From the NCBI RefSeq assembly GCF_964355755.1, contig NC_092670.1:16553201-16617200 (forward strand): a stretch of 64,000 nt of DNA, read 5' to 3'. Below the pieces are notes generated by a model. It was not told where the DNA came from, made no database searches, and saw nothing but the letters and a program-made list of their open reading frames with translations. Of this stretch, positions 11,601-25,000 are shown in pieces; position 1 is the stretch's first letter; every line of letters starts with the position of its first letter. This DNA is from Antedon mediterranea. Its lineage: Eukaryota; Echinodermata; Crinoidea; Comatulida; Antedonidae. Made by a program: the position numbers and the translations under genes.

Positions 11601-12164
11601 AACACTGATGAGAATGGAACATCGGCCTTTGTACGCGCATTCTACATGACTGCTGCAATGCTGTTTGATTTAATACCGTAATTCCCACGAGAGGACCATT
11701 TCCATGAAACTGTCAAATCAATCTGAGTGAATATGCAAATATTATATTGACAGAAAGTCACTTGTCTAGAATGGAAAAAACCAATGCTTAGTTTATTTGA
11801 TCAAAACTGTATCGGTCCACTTTTAATACACTCGTATAGGCCTATAGCAAATATTACATAGCATTTGCACACATGTTGGCATCTCAATGTAATAGTAATA
11901 ACATAATAACAGAGATATTTTGGTGTTTTTTTATTTATAATATTTCAGCCTTTAATGTCGGCTTAATGAATGTCTCTCCTGAGAACTATAAATTCACATT
12001 TTACTCACAAGTCGGATCACATCTCAAAGGTGTTGATTTTAATTTTCTTAGTTAATTTATTATTACAGTATTAACAGCAGAAAAATGCAATCAATGATTT
12101 ATCATGTTGTAAAAGATGTTGTTCGTTTGTAGGCCTAAGTGTTTTACTGCAACATTTTACTTAA

Positions 12165-12525
12165 ATACCGTATTTATTCGAATAAACGCCCCAGGGCGTC
12201 TATTGTTCAGGAGGGTTTTTAGTGGGCGTTTAATCGAAGGAGGGCGTTTATTCGGGGGACTGGCGTTTTTTGGGTGTATACACAAATAAATATTCCCTAT
12301 AGATGTGAAAAAATACAACACAATTAATATCTAGAAGTATCAATATGCTTGGTTAATTGTAGACTATGTCATTCAATGAATTCTACTACAAATAGAACAT
12401 TGACGTTTATTCAAGGAAATAAATAAAAGCCTCCCGCATCATTTATTCAAAATGATGGGGGAAAGGGCGTTTATTAGAGGGGGAGTTTATTTAAAGCGGG
12501 GAATTTATTCGAATAAACACGGTAT
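12165..12525. mobile_element. TIR element with ATACCGTATTTATTCG ends
   Basis: About 361 bp with inverted ends: ATACCGTATTTATTCGAATA on the left and the complement of a closely similar sequence on the right. The inside has short GGGGCGTTTATT-type repeats. No coding capacity. A related copy lies at 39942-40195. Confidence 0.75.
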
Positions 12526-13110
12526 ATACTTAAAATAAATACTGTTTGAAATAAATATATATGTTTAGTAATTTAATTAAATGTTAAAGTGAATAAAAGA
12601 AAAACATAATGTTTTCCCTGCCATTCATGTGACACATCTAACAATATCCCACATACTACAGTATATTAATAGATACTACGTAGTACAGGCCTCTCTCTCT
12701 AAAGACCACAAACGTCCTAAAAGTTGTCCATGTTTTGTACATCATTGTATCATTTGATGACATGGCCTACGAGAACTTAGGGAAGATCGATGTTACAACA
12801 TTATTGATATATAAATATACAATCTTATATTATTGAAATACACATTATGTCATCTGTACAGGTTTCTTATATTAATTTATCTACATACCATTATTGTACG
12901 GATATGGTATATTAATAATACAAAATAAGAATTTGATAAAACAAAATAATACCTTTTACTACATATAAAAATATTTGTGAGTAATTTTTAAATTGCAGTT
13001 TTAACTATATTACAACTTTATTATAGTAAGCTTATGCTACATCATATTCAACAGCACACTAATCAACCGATGAGGTATGGATAAAATAGTTTTATCAAAT
13101 CAACTGGACT

Positions 13111-13300
13111 TAAGGGTCTTTCACACCTGTTCCGGCACGGTTTCGGTCCGGTGAATCGAACGTCAATGTTTCGTTTTCAAGACGCTCCACGCGGCTATGC
13201 GCCAATCGATATGCGCGTAGCCACGTGAAAACGAAACATTGACGTCCAATTGTATATGCCGGCGCCGGACCAGAACCGTGCCGGAACAGGTGTGACTTAT
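13111..13300. mobile_element. GC-rich full-length foldback element
   Basis: About 190 bp that is one imperfect palindrome. Outer arms carry CACACCTGTTCCGGCACGG and its complement. Inner arms carry GTCAATGTTTCGTTTTC and its complement. The loop is near 13203. Much more GC-rich than its surroundings; non-coding. Confidence 0.8.
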
Positions 13301-13745
13301 TGGCAGTTCCATCTCTTCAACACAGAAACAAAACAATTGGCCTTTTCCTTTCCTCATTACCATTCTCTATTCGTTAAATTCACCAAATCTACTTTCCTTT
13401 AAAATCAACTTAAAAACACATCTTTTTCAGAGTTTTTATTGACTTTGCTTTATTCTCACCACGGAGTAATATTATTACTCCATGTTCTCACACAGCGCCT
13501 TTGATAAATGTATGAATTGGTGTTATTTACATCATAAATTTCTGTTATTATTACTACTTAAAATGTTAGTGGTTTCATAACCAATCCACTAACTGTTAAG
13601 TAAGTCTATTTTATTCGATTCAACTATATTACCTATACATCTATCTGGATGAATGACAACTCATAATGTGGTAGACAAGAAAACAAAATGTCTGCACTTT
13701 TGCCAAAAATCCAATCACTATAAAAAATGCTTCCATGACTATCCC

Positions 13746-14116
13746 AAAGGCGGATCCAGGATTTCTGGTCTTTTCTCTCCATCTTGTGGTAGTAGGTTTT
13801 GATAAGGAACACCAGCTGAAAATTATTATTATTTGAGAGAACATCATCCACATGTAAGTTAGTGAATGATCATAAAAAAAGGATGTGATAACCAGAGGAA
13901 GAATAAACACCCATATCATTAATGTACAGTATACAGTTCTTCTACTATTACTACATTTATCACAAAATTATGTAATAGTTTTATTTTAAATAAATTAATA
14001 CAAAAAGTCAATAATTGTGATTGTCAAAATGGTGAGGGGTGTGGGGGAAGGGGATTGTAGTGGGGAGGAGCATGCACACATAGTTTTGCCCAGTTACATC
14101 CTAGGATCCGCCCTTT
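13746..14116. mobile_element. TIR element with AAAGGCGGATCCAGGAT ends
   Basis: About 370 bp bounded by AAAGGCGGATCCAGGAT and an inverted match ending GATCCGCCCTTT, immediately 3' of CLEC16A. Similar GGATCCA ends appear alone near 17946, 57297 and 59335. Probably a hAT-like non-autonomous element; the family is inference. Confidence 0.6.
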
Positions 14117-14342
14117 ACCAATTATGAATGAAGTCTGGATAGTCATGGAAGATTGGTACATAGCCATGCAAAAATAAGCTATACTGGTTCATAGTAGTTC
14201 AAATAAGTGCACCTCAAATTCTACTAATTTTCATGAGCGCAACATTGTTTAACTAAAAAGACTTTAAAAATGTGTGTGAGACCTACGACTTGTCTGAACA
14301 ACAATTCCTTGTTACATGAATACATGTAAACTGAAATAGCAA

Positions 14343-17300
14343 TCAAATGTAGGCTTCTTCACGCAAACCAGCTGCACACTCTGTTGTGGAATCAGGTTGT
14401 TGTCCAGATTGTTGTTCTTTATGTAATGAAACATGAAGTTGTTGCTGATCAATAGATTCTTGATCTTGTTGTGAAGATGGAGGAAGATCAGTTCCTTCAA
14501 TATCTTCATTATTGTCCTCAAGTTCAATAGGCTTGTTATTTGATCCAATGTTTGTTTGTTCTTGTTCTGCTGATTCAAAATCATCTTTTTGGTCATTATT
14601 GTCAGAGTTTTTATTTGGAACTTGAGTTCCCAAATGTTCACTTTCCAAATGTTCAGTGTCAACATCCATTGAACCTGAACCAGTAGATTCAAATGGATCT
14701 TCTTCATACTCCTCTTGCAATGCTATCGGTACAGTCTCAGTAGACAGGGTGGTCATTTCAATAAAATGTGCTTCATCTGGTGTAGTGAGATCTTGAGCCA
14801 TCTGTGTGAGTCTTGACAGAGATGCTGTGGCACTTCCAAGAGCTTGATCTTCACCAGGAACTACCTCTGCAGATGTAAGGTTTAAGTGAATTCCTGGGGG
14901 AGATTTGCCAAGTGGAATAGGAGAAGAATCACTATGCATCTCTCCACCAGGATGGCTTAAGCTTCTGACTCGAGCAGTCGAAGCTGGAGGGAGGATCCTT
15001 GGTGAACCGCTCTGTGATTCAACAGCAGCGTCAGTTATCAAAGAAAGAGGTGGTGCTTGTGCTGGTGTCAGAGATGGTGGAGTGATATCTGTGTTTTGAT
15101 GAATATGTAATTTTCTTGATGTTTCCACATGATTGTCTTCAACAAATGATGTGGTGGTGTAAGCAGATGGTGACATGGCATCTTGAGCTTCTTCAACCTC
15201 TGGAGAGCTATTTACTTTTGCTTTGGTTGATTTGACATGAGCTGGTGCCCCTGTCATTGCTACAGGCGGTGTTTTTCTATGAACGCCTAACAAACGGTGC
15301 ATAAAATTAACATGTTAGCAATGTGGGTGTTGTGCAACATAAATAAACTAAACTCATGAAAAGAACATGTGCTATAAATGTTGTTTTAGTAAAATAGGTG
15401 TGAATGGGTGATGTCATTAAAATGTCTTAATGATAAATGTTGATCAATGGATTGACAGTCTTATGACTTACTTGTGACATTATGATGGGAACCAGTTGAT
15501 ATCATTTCTTTTCCATCAGACCTACAAAGACAAGACATGATGTTAGCATGATAGTCGTTTGACTGCTGTAAATTAACTGGAAGTTTCCTATGTTTTTTGG
15601 GTTCATTTAATTTTTCATTTCATTTATTTATTAATTTATGGTCAAACACAGTAAAATATGTACATGGTTTAAAATTCTTTTTTGTTTGTTTAAAGTTAAA
15701 AATTCACATAAAAATATGAAAATGAGTTAAAAAGGTTAAAATTTTGTAAAATACAAATAAAACACATCATTTAAAATACAGATAACATGCATAGTTTAAA
15801 ATACAAAATACAAGCAAGATTTGTGTGTGTAAGGGAATAGCATAAAATGAACTGGTTGTGCAGTTGATGAAAAGACTATAATATAAGTTGGACAATTGAC
15901 TTCACTTAATACCAGGAATGGATTCAGGAATGTTTAAATTGGGAGTGTACTAACATAAAATATTAATAGTCTGTCAAAAATAGATTAAAATGTAGTTCCG
16001 TGACAATAAGCAATCAATATAGGTTGCATGTGCAGACATTATGCTGGAGGCTGCTTATTTTCCCTGTTGACTCAACCATTAATATGTTACATAACCTTAG
16101 GTATAATATGAAGCCCTGTGTGAAATTATTATAAATATGATATTTCCTTCTATAAATTGATAAATTGAATCATTTTTATCCTAAAAGCACTATTAAGTAG
16201 AACAGAAAAGACCAAATCTAGGAATAAAACAATTTTTACATTTTGTTACCACAATAAATATATTAAATTAACACGTATAATAGCATAAATTTCTATGATA
16301 AACTCATCAGTTGTGCTTTACATACTGTTATTATATTATAAACCAATCTAAAAAATACAGCAATAATTTTGGATCTGAATTTGACTATAAAATATTATCG
16401 GATTGCAATAAACACATCGACCAATCAGGGAACTGCATTTCATATCAGATACAACATCAAGGCTTTTCCAAGAAATTTAACAATGCAACACATACCTATA
16501 ATTATGCATAATAAAAATATACTTGTATGGAAATACATGTAGTTTGTTCAGACCCACATTTTAACACATAAATCATGTTTCGACAGATAAAGTATTATAC
16601 AACAATTTTATGCTGGGCTGGGTGTGACTGGCGGAAAAATATAGACACGCATCACATAAAACACTAATATTAAATGAGTCTAAACAGATGTCATATCAGA
16701 ATTGTTGTGTGTGTCTGGACATTTTATATATATTTATTATTAAACAATATTCCACAACCACGATGTCTGTTTACACAGGCATTTCAATACTGAACATGTC
16801 TGAACAGTGGCATATATAACACCATGTGTAGATATCATCAATGTCTGATACACACATTGAAAACATTAAACACATTTTTTACAAACATATATTATTAAAT
16901 ATTCTGCATAGTGTATTAAACAGTTAAATAAAATGAATATTTAAAATATTAAATCCTTCATTTCTAGAATGTTCTACAACATTAGATAAGTGAGTGAGCT
17001 TTATCATAATGTACAAATAATAATATCAGTTTCATTGAAAATGATATCGTTATCAGAATAGTGGCTAAATAAAGTTTGCGATCGATAGAAGGTCTTTACA
17101 ACAACGGCTCAACACTGAATATTGATTGAGGGGAAAACCCAGGGTATTTCCAAACAAATTGTAATAATAAAACTACAAATAGCCATATTTAACAAAACCA
17201 TACTGATAGAATAACAGTGAAAAATCAAAATATTAATTCTTTAAATACCTTTTGTATAATAATTAATATACATATAATGTTCTGGCTGTTTTACTTTATC

Positions 17301-20300
17301 GTTTTGATTTAGCTTTTCGCTTTTTTTTTTGTATCTCCATTGAGATCCAGCCACTGATACCCACAGCATTGTCATTTTTTCAGTAATTTGCCTTTGGATT
17401 TATAATATAATCTACGGTATATATTTATTTCCACAAAAAAAAAAAATATATAAATGAATAAAAACTACATACAGAAGGAGGCCAGAGACAAACCGAGGAT
17501 CCTTTTTTGTGAAACTATTTTGATAGTGTAGAAAGAAGTTTGTTGGAAGGATCATGATAGTTCGTGGCAAAACAAATACCCAAGATACCTATTATGAGGC
17601 TTTGGTATTGAGATGCTGTTTTATGCTATCATAGAAAGCAGATCCAAAATTGTCAATGAATTATTCCATAGGTTAATTAAAATTAACCTATTAAAATTAA
17701 TGAAAAACACAGGACAAACTGGACGAACTTCGTTTACAATTCTAAGGGCCAACAATTTATACAGACGAGCGGTAACGGTAATGAAAATATAGATCTATGT
17801 TAATTCTTTATAACCATTTACACAAAGCGCAGGGCGGACAGGTGGTTTTCCGCTGAGGATAGATACAGGTTCTACCTGGGACAAGTTACACAGTTTTCCG
17901 CTTACTGTTACCGCTTGATTGTATAAATTGGTCTTTAGGCCATCTATTTAAAAATCCTGGATCCGCTACTAGCTCTATAAAACAATTTATATCCTTCTCT
18001 ATCTATTGGTGTTTATCCCTATTTCAAAAACCAATAGACATTGGATAATGTGTTAATGGTTATTAATAACTTGATATGATACCATTGTTAATAATCACAT
18101 GCTAGTATCTTATATTGCCCCGTGTTTACTAATCTATACAAAGGTGTTTGCATGTTTGTTTCTCTCTCTCATGTTTGTTACATTTGTTTCTTTTAGACTT
18201 TACAATAGATTTCAAAATGGTACTCTTAATAGATAATGTTGTCCAATTGTTTTATTGTTTAATGTCCTTTTAACATATTATTTCAATCATTAAATGTATG
18301 TCTTCCTTTGCAAGTCTGCAACAACCCCCACAAACAATTTCCAGATTGGGATGATACTAAAGCTTTTGGAATTGAATTTCACTTGAATTCATACATTTTC
18401 TTAAATCCGATTAAACATCAAATTACAAGATTTTGTTATAGGTTATCAGTACAAAAGAAGTTTAGAATTACAGCAGCTGAGCCAATATTAAATAAAGCAA
18501 TGTCAGGCTGTGTTCACACTAGGCTAAAGAGTGCATACAGTAGAAAGAATGGAGTTAAACTAATCTGAATCAATCAATTTCCCAGTTTAATTTAATTAAT
18601 GTAGCTAGTTAGCCCAAATTGCTAGTCCAAATTAAAAATATAAAGCTGTATGTTAAGAAATCATTGCCTTTTATGATGTTAAATGAACCAGTATGCAGTT
18701 ACACAAACGAGCGTTTACAATTAAACATTTCTGTGACTTTTTAAAATTAAACCTCATGCCAACTGAACAGTTCCACATGAATGAGTGCAAATTTGGAAAC
18801 TTACAATGTATTATTTATAGAACCTATATAACTTGTTTTGGATAATAAAATACATGTATTTATTATGAAGTGTTTAAGTTAACAAACATTGTATCACAAC
18901 AACAATGGAATACTATTATCATAAATAGAGACGTTGATTGGTAATGGTTGAGTGCAGGCTGCAATGCGGAGTGTTACTTTCTCAGAAGTAGCTAATCACA
19001 CTGAATAGCTGTAGGTCAATATGATTAACCAATTTAATATACAAGGTATTGAGCACTACAATCCTGATTATTAAACACACAATAGCTTCCTACATCCTAT
19101 ATTACTTCTATTCATAACTACAGAGTAATGAACAAAATACACAAGAAAACAAACATTTTCATTTCTACAGAACTACAAAAGCGTTGCCAACCAACCAATC
19201 ACATTCCGAGTATTAGGAGTTTCCCGAATTCTACCAAGAGATTGTTTCTCTGCAACTGAAAAATTCCCAAACAAGCAATCGCATTTCTGTGTATCTATAA
19301 ATTTCCAAAATCCAAACCGTTTCTCAGCAACTAAAAATGAACAAACTTAATATAATCATTTTATGCACTTTAAAATAACCGCAGAACTACAAAATTGCAA
19401 ATCGTTTCTCAGCAACTAAAAATGAACAAACTTTTTTAATATACAGTACCGATAATCATTTTATGCACCACAAAATAACCACAAAATTACAAAAAAAGAA
19501 TTGTACAAAAACTAGTTTTGCAGCTAGGTAATCTAGTTTATTATAAACAATTTTGTCATACAACATTTTAAAATGTTATAGGCCTACAAATGATGAAGTT
19601 GATCAAATTGTAATAAAAAAAAACATTAGAAAATAACAAAATAACTGCAGAATTACAATAAAAAAACAAAATTGTACAAGAACTAGTCTTGCAGCTAGGT
19701 AATCTGGTTTACTATAACAAATTTTATCATACAAAATTAAAAAAATGTTATAGGCCAAACTGATGAAGTCAATCAAATTGTAATAATAAAAAACATCAAC
19801 AAAAATAATACACATACATGACTATGATGATATTAATGTGAATAAAAGTGGTGCTTACGCCAGAAAAGAGAAAAAAAAATTTGTATTTAAAAAATGTAGG
19901 CCTCAAACATCGCAGTCATTCAATATAAATAAAACAATTACCATAATATATACAGAAATATAGCAATACTTTAATCAACTTTGTCACTAGATAATAATCA
20001 ATTTATTTCATCACAAAATACATGGAAAATCTAGGGTCAATGAGGATTTTATTCAAAATAGTTTCTTGATTATGGCTTCTCTTATTATTTCTAATGCATC
20101 TGGCTCTTGTACAATATATCATGCCTCATTGATTTTTCTCTGTAAGAATAATTTCTAATTCATTTTTCGCAGAAATTCAGATTACTGTAATGCCAATCCA
20201 TCGTGTACGTGGGCCGTAAAATTTAATAATTTTCGTTTCACTCGATAATTTTATGCAATATGTAATGTTATATAACAAGTATAATCTGGCATTCATATTA

Positions 20301-22003
20301 AAAATAAAATGTATAAAATGAATACATGAAGGAATGAATAAAAAAAGCATTAGCATCAACAGCTGTATATTGTATTATATTTAATATGAATAAATAAATA
20401 AATTATTAATTACATAATGAATGAAATAACAAAGTACAACTGAGCCGAAACTGTAGATTTAGTTTGCCAATATGCGATCAAATTTAAAAATTATTCTACT
20501 TCAATTACTGCAGTAACTACAATATGAAGTTTACAGTTCCTTTATTAAAATGTACTATATTATGTCTGTTATGTCATTAGCTACTGTTTTTGTTCTCCAC
20601 TTTTACCAAAAATTGGATTAAAAAAAAATGTTTTTACCTGGAAAAACTGTAATTTAAAGCAAAAAAATGGTCAAATTGGCTGCCAGCCAGTGGGTTTTTG
20701 GTTGAATTTAACCATTTATCTTGATATTTTATAAGTGAAAACATTATTATTTTGTTTTTCTATTGAAGTGATTAACTTTATTAAAACTAGAAAATAACCT
20801 ATTCAAAGTCAGATTTATTAATCTTCATTTTTCATGTTTTTGGGGGACAATACATCTTTACAGCTGAATTGCCATAGTACCTGAGATATTGCTTACTAAA
20901 TATCTTACGACTATTACGTTACGTATATTTCTTTTTAAACTGTTAATCTCACTATAAATGGGTTTACATATGCGAGGTGTTTTAACTTGAACATCAATCA
21001 GGTTCTAAGAAAACCTACCCTGACACATAAGAGCAACAAAGGGGAACTAATTTGTGTTTAGTGTTTATTATACATAGTTGACGTCACGGTACCACGTAAC
21101 ATGCCTTTTTTTGCTACAGTATGCAATCCAGATTGCGGTCAAAGGCCTCGCAAGATTTGTGCTGGTTTCGGTACTGTAATCTTTCAAAACTTATAATAAT
21201 TTTTAGATTGATTTGCGAATATATATATGAACTGAAGATTAAATATACTTCAGAGAAAAAGGGATGAATACGTAGGAGAATGAATGATGCATGTAATATT
21301 CAGTGCATGTGGTTATTTTTTATTTCTAGTGTGCAATTGAAACATTTTTACTCCATAGATTAAACCAAATCAGTATGAGCTGTAAAATATCAGCATCTGC
21401 TAGCACGCAAAATCTGCTGACGTCAGCAAATATCCAACAGACACACAAGTTCCAAGAAACTGCTCCTACTATCTGGCAAGTTGCCATGCCTGGATAACAT
21501 CTATAAAAGGTCAGATTGTACTCAATTTATAAGAATCATTGATGTTGACTTTAACCAGTGATAGATTAAGATAAAAGTGATGAGCATAATATAAATATCA
21601 TTTACATGCTAGACTTAATGTAGCCTGGATTAATGTGACTAATTCTTATGTATTAAATACCCCTGGATGTCTAAGTATTGCACTCATCATGTTTTTACTG
21701 CATGACTGTATATTGAAGGAGTTAATTATGTGACTAGCCACCCACTTTCTTGCATGGAATAGAGTGTTATTTCCAGCTGTCTAGCCTCCAGCATTGCGGG
21801 GTGAAAAAGCTCTCTTGAAAATCTCAAAATCAAATGACCCCTTGACCTCAGACCCACGAATGTGGTATGCAGTACGAAGTCTTAATTTTATTGGTCGGGG
21901 GGTGGGGGGGGGGGGGGGGGGGATGGTGGTGCAGGGGGGTAGGGTTTAGTGGTTTATCTTTCATTTTTCCAGTGCATAAAAAACAAATTTCATCTTTACT
22001 ATG

Positions 22004-22035
<32 letters not shown>

Positions 22036-25000
22036 CAAAAACAAGCGGTATTTTTTATATAAAGCCTTTAGTTTGGTTTGTTTTATTTGTTTATATTAAC
22101 TCTATAGAACTATATTATTCATTAAACTTACACTACAGGTTCTAGTTTCAAGAAAACTATCGGAGCGTGCAAATTGGGCTTGACTGAACGTTTCACAGTT
22201 TATAATAGACTTTGTGGAAAAGGCAATTTTAAATAGTATACAACAAAGACGATCGCCATTTTGGTGAACGAGTGGGTGGATTCAATCAATTTGTTCAAAT
22301 GGAAATATACAAAACTGTTATGTCGATCAATTTTCATCATTTTAGCGTGGACTTACATTGTACACATATCAACAAAAAGGCTTCCCACTTAAGTAGTTTT
22401 AATAGTAGGCCTAAATAAATATAAGCCATTGTAATCTGTTTCTCTTTAGTTTGTATTATCTATATGTTTTACTACTACTACCCAGGGACTTGTTTTAACC
22501 AGAACAACACCAATCAGGTTGGTTGTCTTTATCTTTAATGCCCATACCAGGGTAATTAATACACAAAGTTATATAAAAATGATAAGTTCCAAGAAAGTGA
22601 AAAACTACCCTGGAGTAAGAAATGAGACACTTGAGTATCCATGCATTAGATCTGATAGGAACGGGTTATAGGGCAACAAATGGTGAATAAAGACTGATTT
22701 GGGCTTACTGTTAGATCTGATAGGAACAGGTTATAGGGCAACAAATGCTTTGGCCTTACTGTTGGAAAGAGTTAGCTTTACTTCCAACAAGTTTCATTAT
22801 CTGGAACATACTTTTAAATTATCTAAATAAGGCAATTGATTATTTAAATAATGTTTGGCTTTCAGGGCAGTGGCATAATGCAGAGGTGAGAGGATCTGGT
22901 TTGTTAACCAGTCAGTGTCACAAAATTCTAATGCTTTTGTTCTTATTTATTCTTAAAGCTCCAGTTCCACTATCATTTCTTTTCTTCTATCTTCCAAAGG
23001 GACTTGTATTATAGACTTATTATTCATCTAAAAAAAGAGGGTTCATAAAAAGTGTGTCTTTATAAAAAAATATGTAGCATTAAGTTCACCTAAGTAGGCC
23101 ATCATACTAAGCATTATTTATTTATTGCTTTAATGCTTAATTTTTGTTGAAATGAACAAAAGAAATCAATTTTAGAAATAAATCTTCTCTGCTCTGAGCA
23201 AGTGAATTATGCAAATGTTGTCCTTTATTTTACAGTTTTAAAACAAGAAATATTTTATTTCAGTCCAATAGACCTTAATTTAGAAAAAATGTCAATTGTT
23301 TATACTTTTATTAATCTAAAAATCATTGTTGTGAAAAATCATATTGTGCGGAAAATATTACCAATTATTTTGCGTATTTATGGAGCAGGTTTCTAATAAT
23401 TGTTATATTTCCCCTATAATTTATAATGGAATATTCCATTGCCTTGAAAATGTCAAATTTACTAATAAATTGGTTGTTTCTTGGAATAGTTATAACAGAA
23501 ATACATATATTTTAAATGATCATGACAATACCTGAATACCTACTGCTATCTATCTAGTTATAATTGGCATTAGTGCACAATCTTTTGAGCCTTTTGACTG
23601 TTCACATGCTGGGTTACTTAACCCGATTGCCGAAATAATAAAATAAATAAAATAAATACAGTCAACTCTTTCAATACCAGACGAACTCTCTGAAAACCGG
23701 AAGCTCTCCAAATACAGACATTTCTTGAGAGTCCAAAAGGTCCCAAATTTCTATTTACTATTAAAAACATAGAGTGAATACCAAAAAAACATAACATATT
23801 GACCAGCCCAAAAGGGTCCGGTATTGGGAGTGTTGACTGTATTTTCATTCATGTGACTTATCACCTTCATCTATTGCCCCAATAACAATTGGGCCGACCC
23901 TGGATCGGCAACTAATAAGTGTACTGTATACAATATAATGCTTTTAATTATGTATCAACAGTAAAATACATGTTGTACTGGGATGTACGCATTCAATGTT
24001 CGCTATCATCTTGGTGTAAAAACAGTAAGAACAGTCGCGATCCACATCGCCGCTCCCGTATACAAATGTAACCTTATCTTTTATCACTGCTAGTGCTACA
24101 CTCGGTTTCATTACTCATTACTCATTTTCTTTTAACCAATCACGATCCATAAAAAAAAAGTCAATTTAAAAATGCATACAATTTAAAAGTTGAACCTTGA
24201 ATCTCTCTAATCTATCTAATAGCTTGTTCTGAGAACTAATCGCGATAACAGCAATCAACCACTTCAGAAATCGAGCAATCACCGATAATCGTGTAAAAGT
24301 ACGATTCTTTCGTCACAAAAACGTTAATAGTTGTTTAAAACCATTAACCTTTTTTTTAGAATTATATTTAAAATACCAAATATGGTAAAATATTGACGCA
24401 ATTTCTGAGCAATTGTTAATTTCTTTATATTGAGTTCTAAGTATGCTGCTTGACAAATAAAACGATCACATTGTCTTATTCTATAGAATTCTTGAGAAAG
24501 AGCAATATTATACGAACAATTTGAATTATTTCTGAGAAGTGATTAAATAACTGAACATGGACATAATCTTAAAGTACAGTGACGCAAGATAATAAGGGTC
24601 ATTAATAATAATTTTCCAAGTAATATTTTTCATGAAATATGACATTAATTTAATTTCTTGGTATTCATGGTAGAAACTGCCAAACCACCAAACTGAATTT
24701 GCCTCAAATTAATTAAAACCCAATGTTTACTTGATGATGCAAAATTCTTTTTCCGGAAAAACCTACCAAACGAATGCTAACAGTTTTGTACAAGGCTTAA
24801 GCTCTGTCTACACTAAAAAAAGTGTGATGTGCCCTAATATGGTAGTGATATGACATCATCATATATGGGCACATGACATTTTTTTTTGTCACATAAAGTT
24901 GAACTGATGGATTTTAACTCAAGACCCTTGATTTTTTTTTCAATGTAAGCAAAGAAATCCTCAAACTATCATGAAATTAAATACATGCAATATTTTTTAT

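Larger units (their letters stand above)
3481..14342. other. Gene-poor spacer between SOCS and the CLEC16A 3' end
   Basis: About 10.9 kb between two tail-to-tail genes with no coding exon I can support. It contains a tandem duplication (4695-4930), a kB-like palindrome (5908-5918), a CpG/CRE-bearing patch (about 6950-7110), a foldback element (8775-8898), tandem repeats (9377-9600 and 11210-11600), a (CAAA)n run (10441-10476), and terminal-inverted-repeat elements (12165-12525, 13111-13300, 13746-14116). Possible poly(A) signals for SOCS (AATAAA near 4551, +) and CLEC16A (AATAAA near 13979, -) are present but weakly supported. Confidence 0.6.

Noticed and set aside
14312-14707. 131-residue minus frame overlapping the CLEC16A last exon
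   Set aside because: A different frame over the same exon; splice phase and length support the CLEC16A frame ending at 14343.
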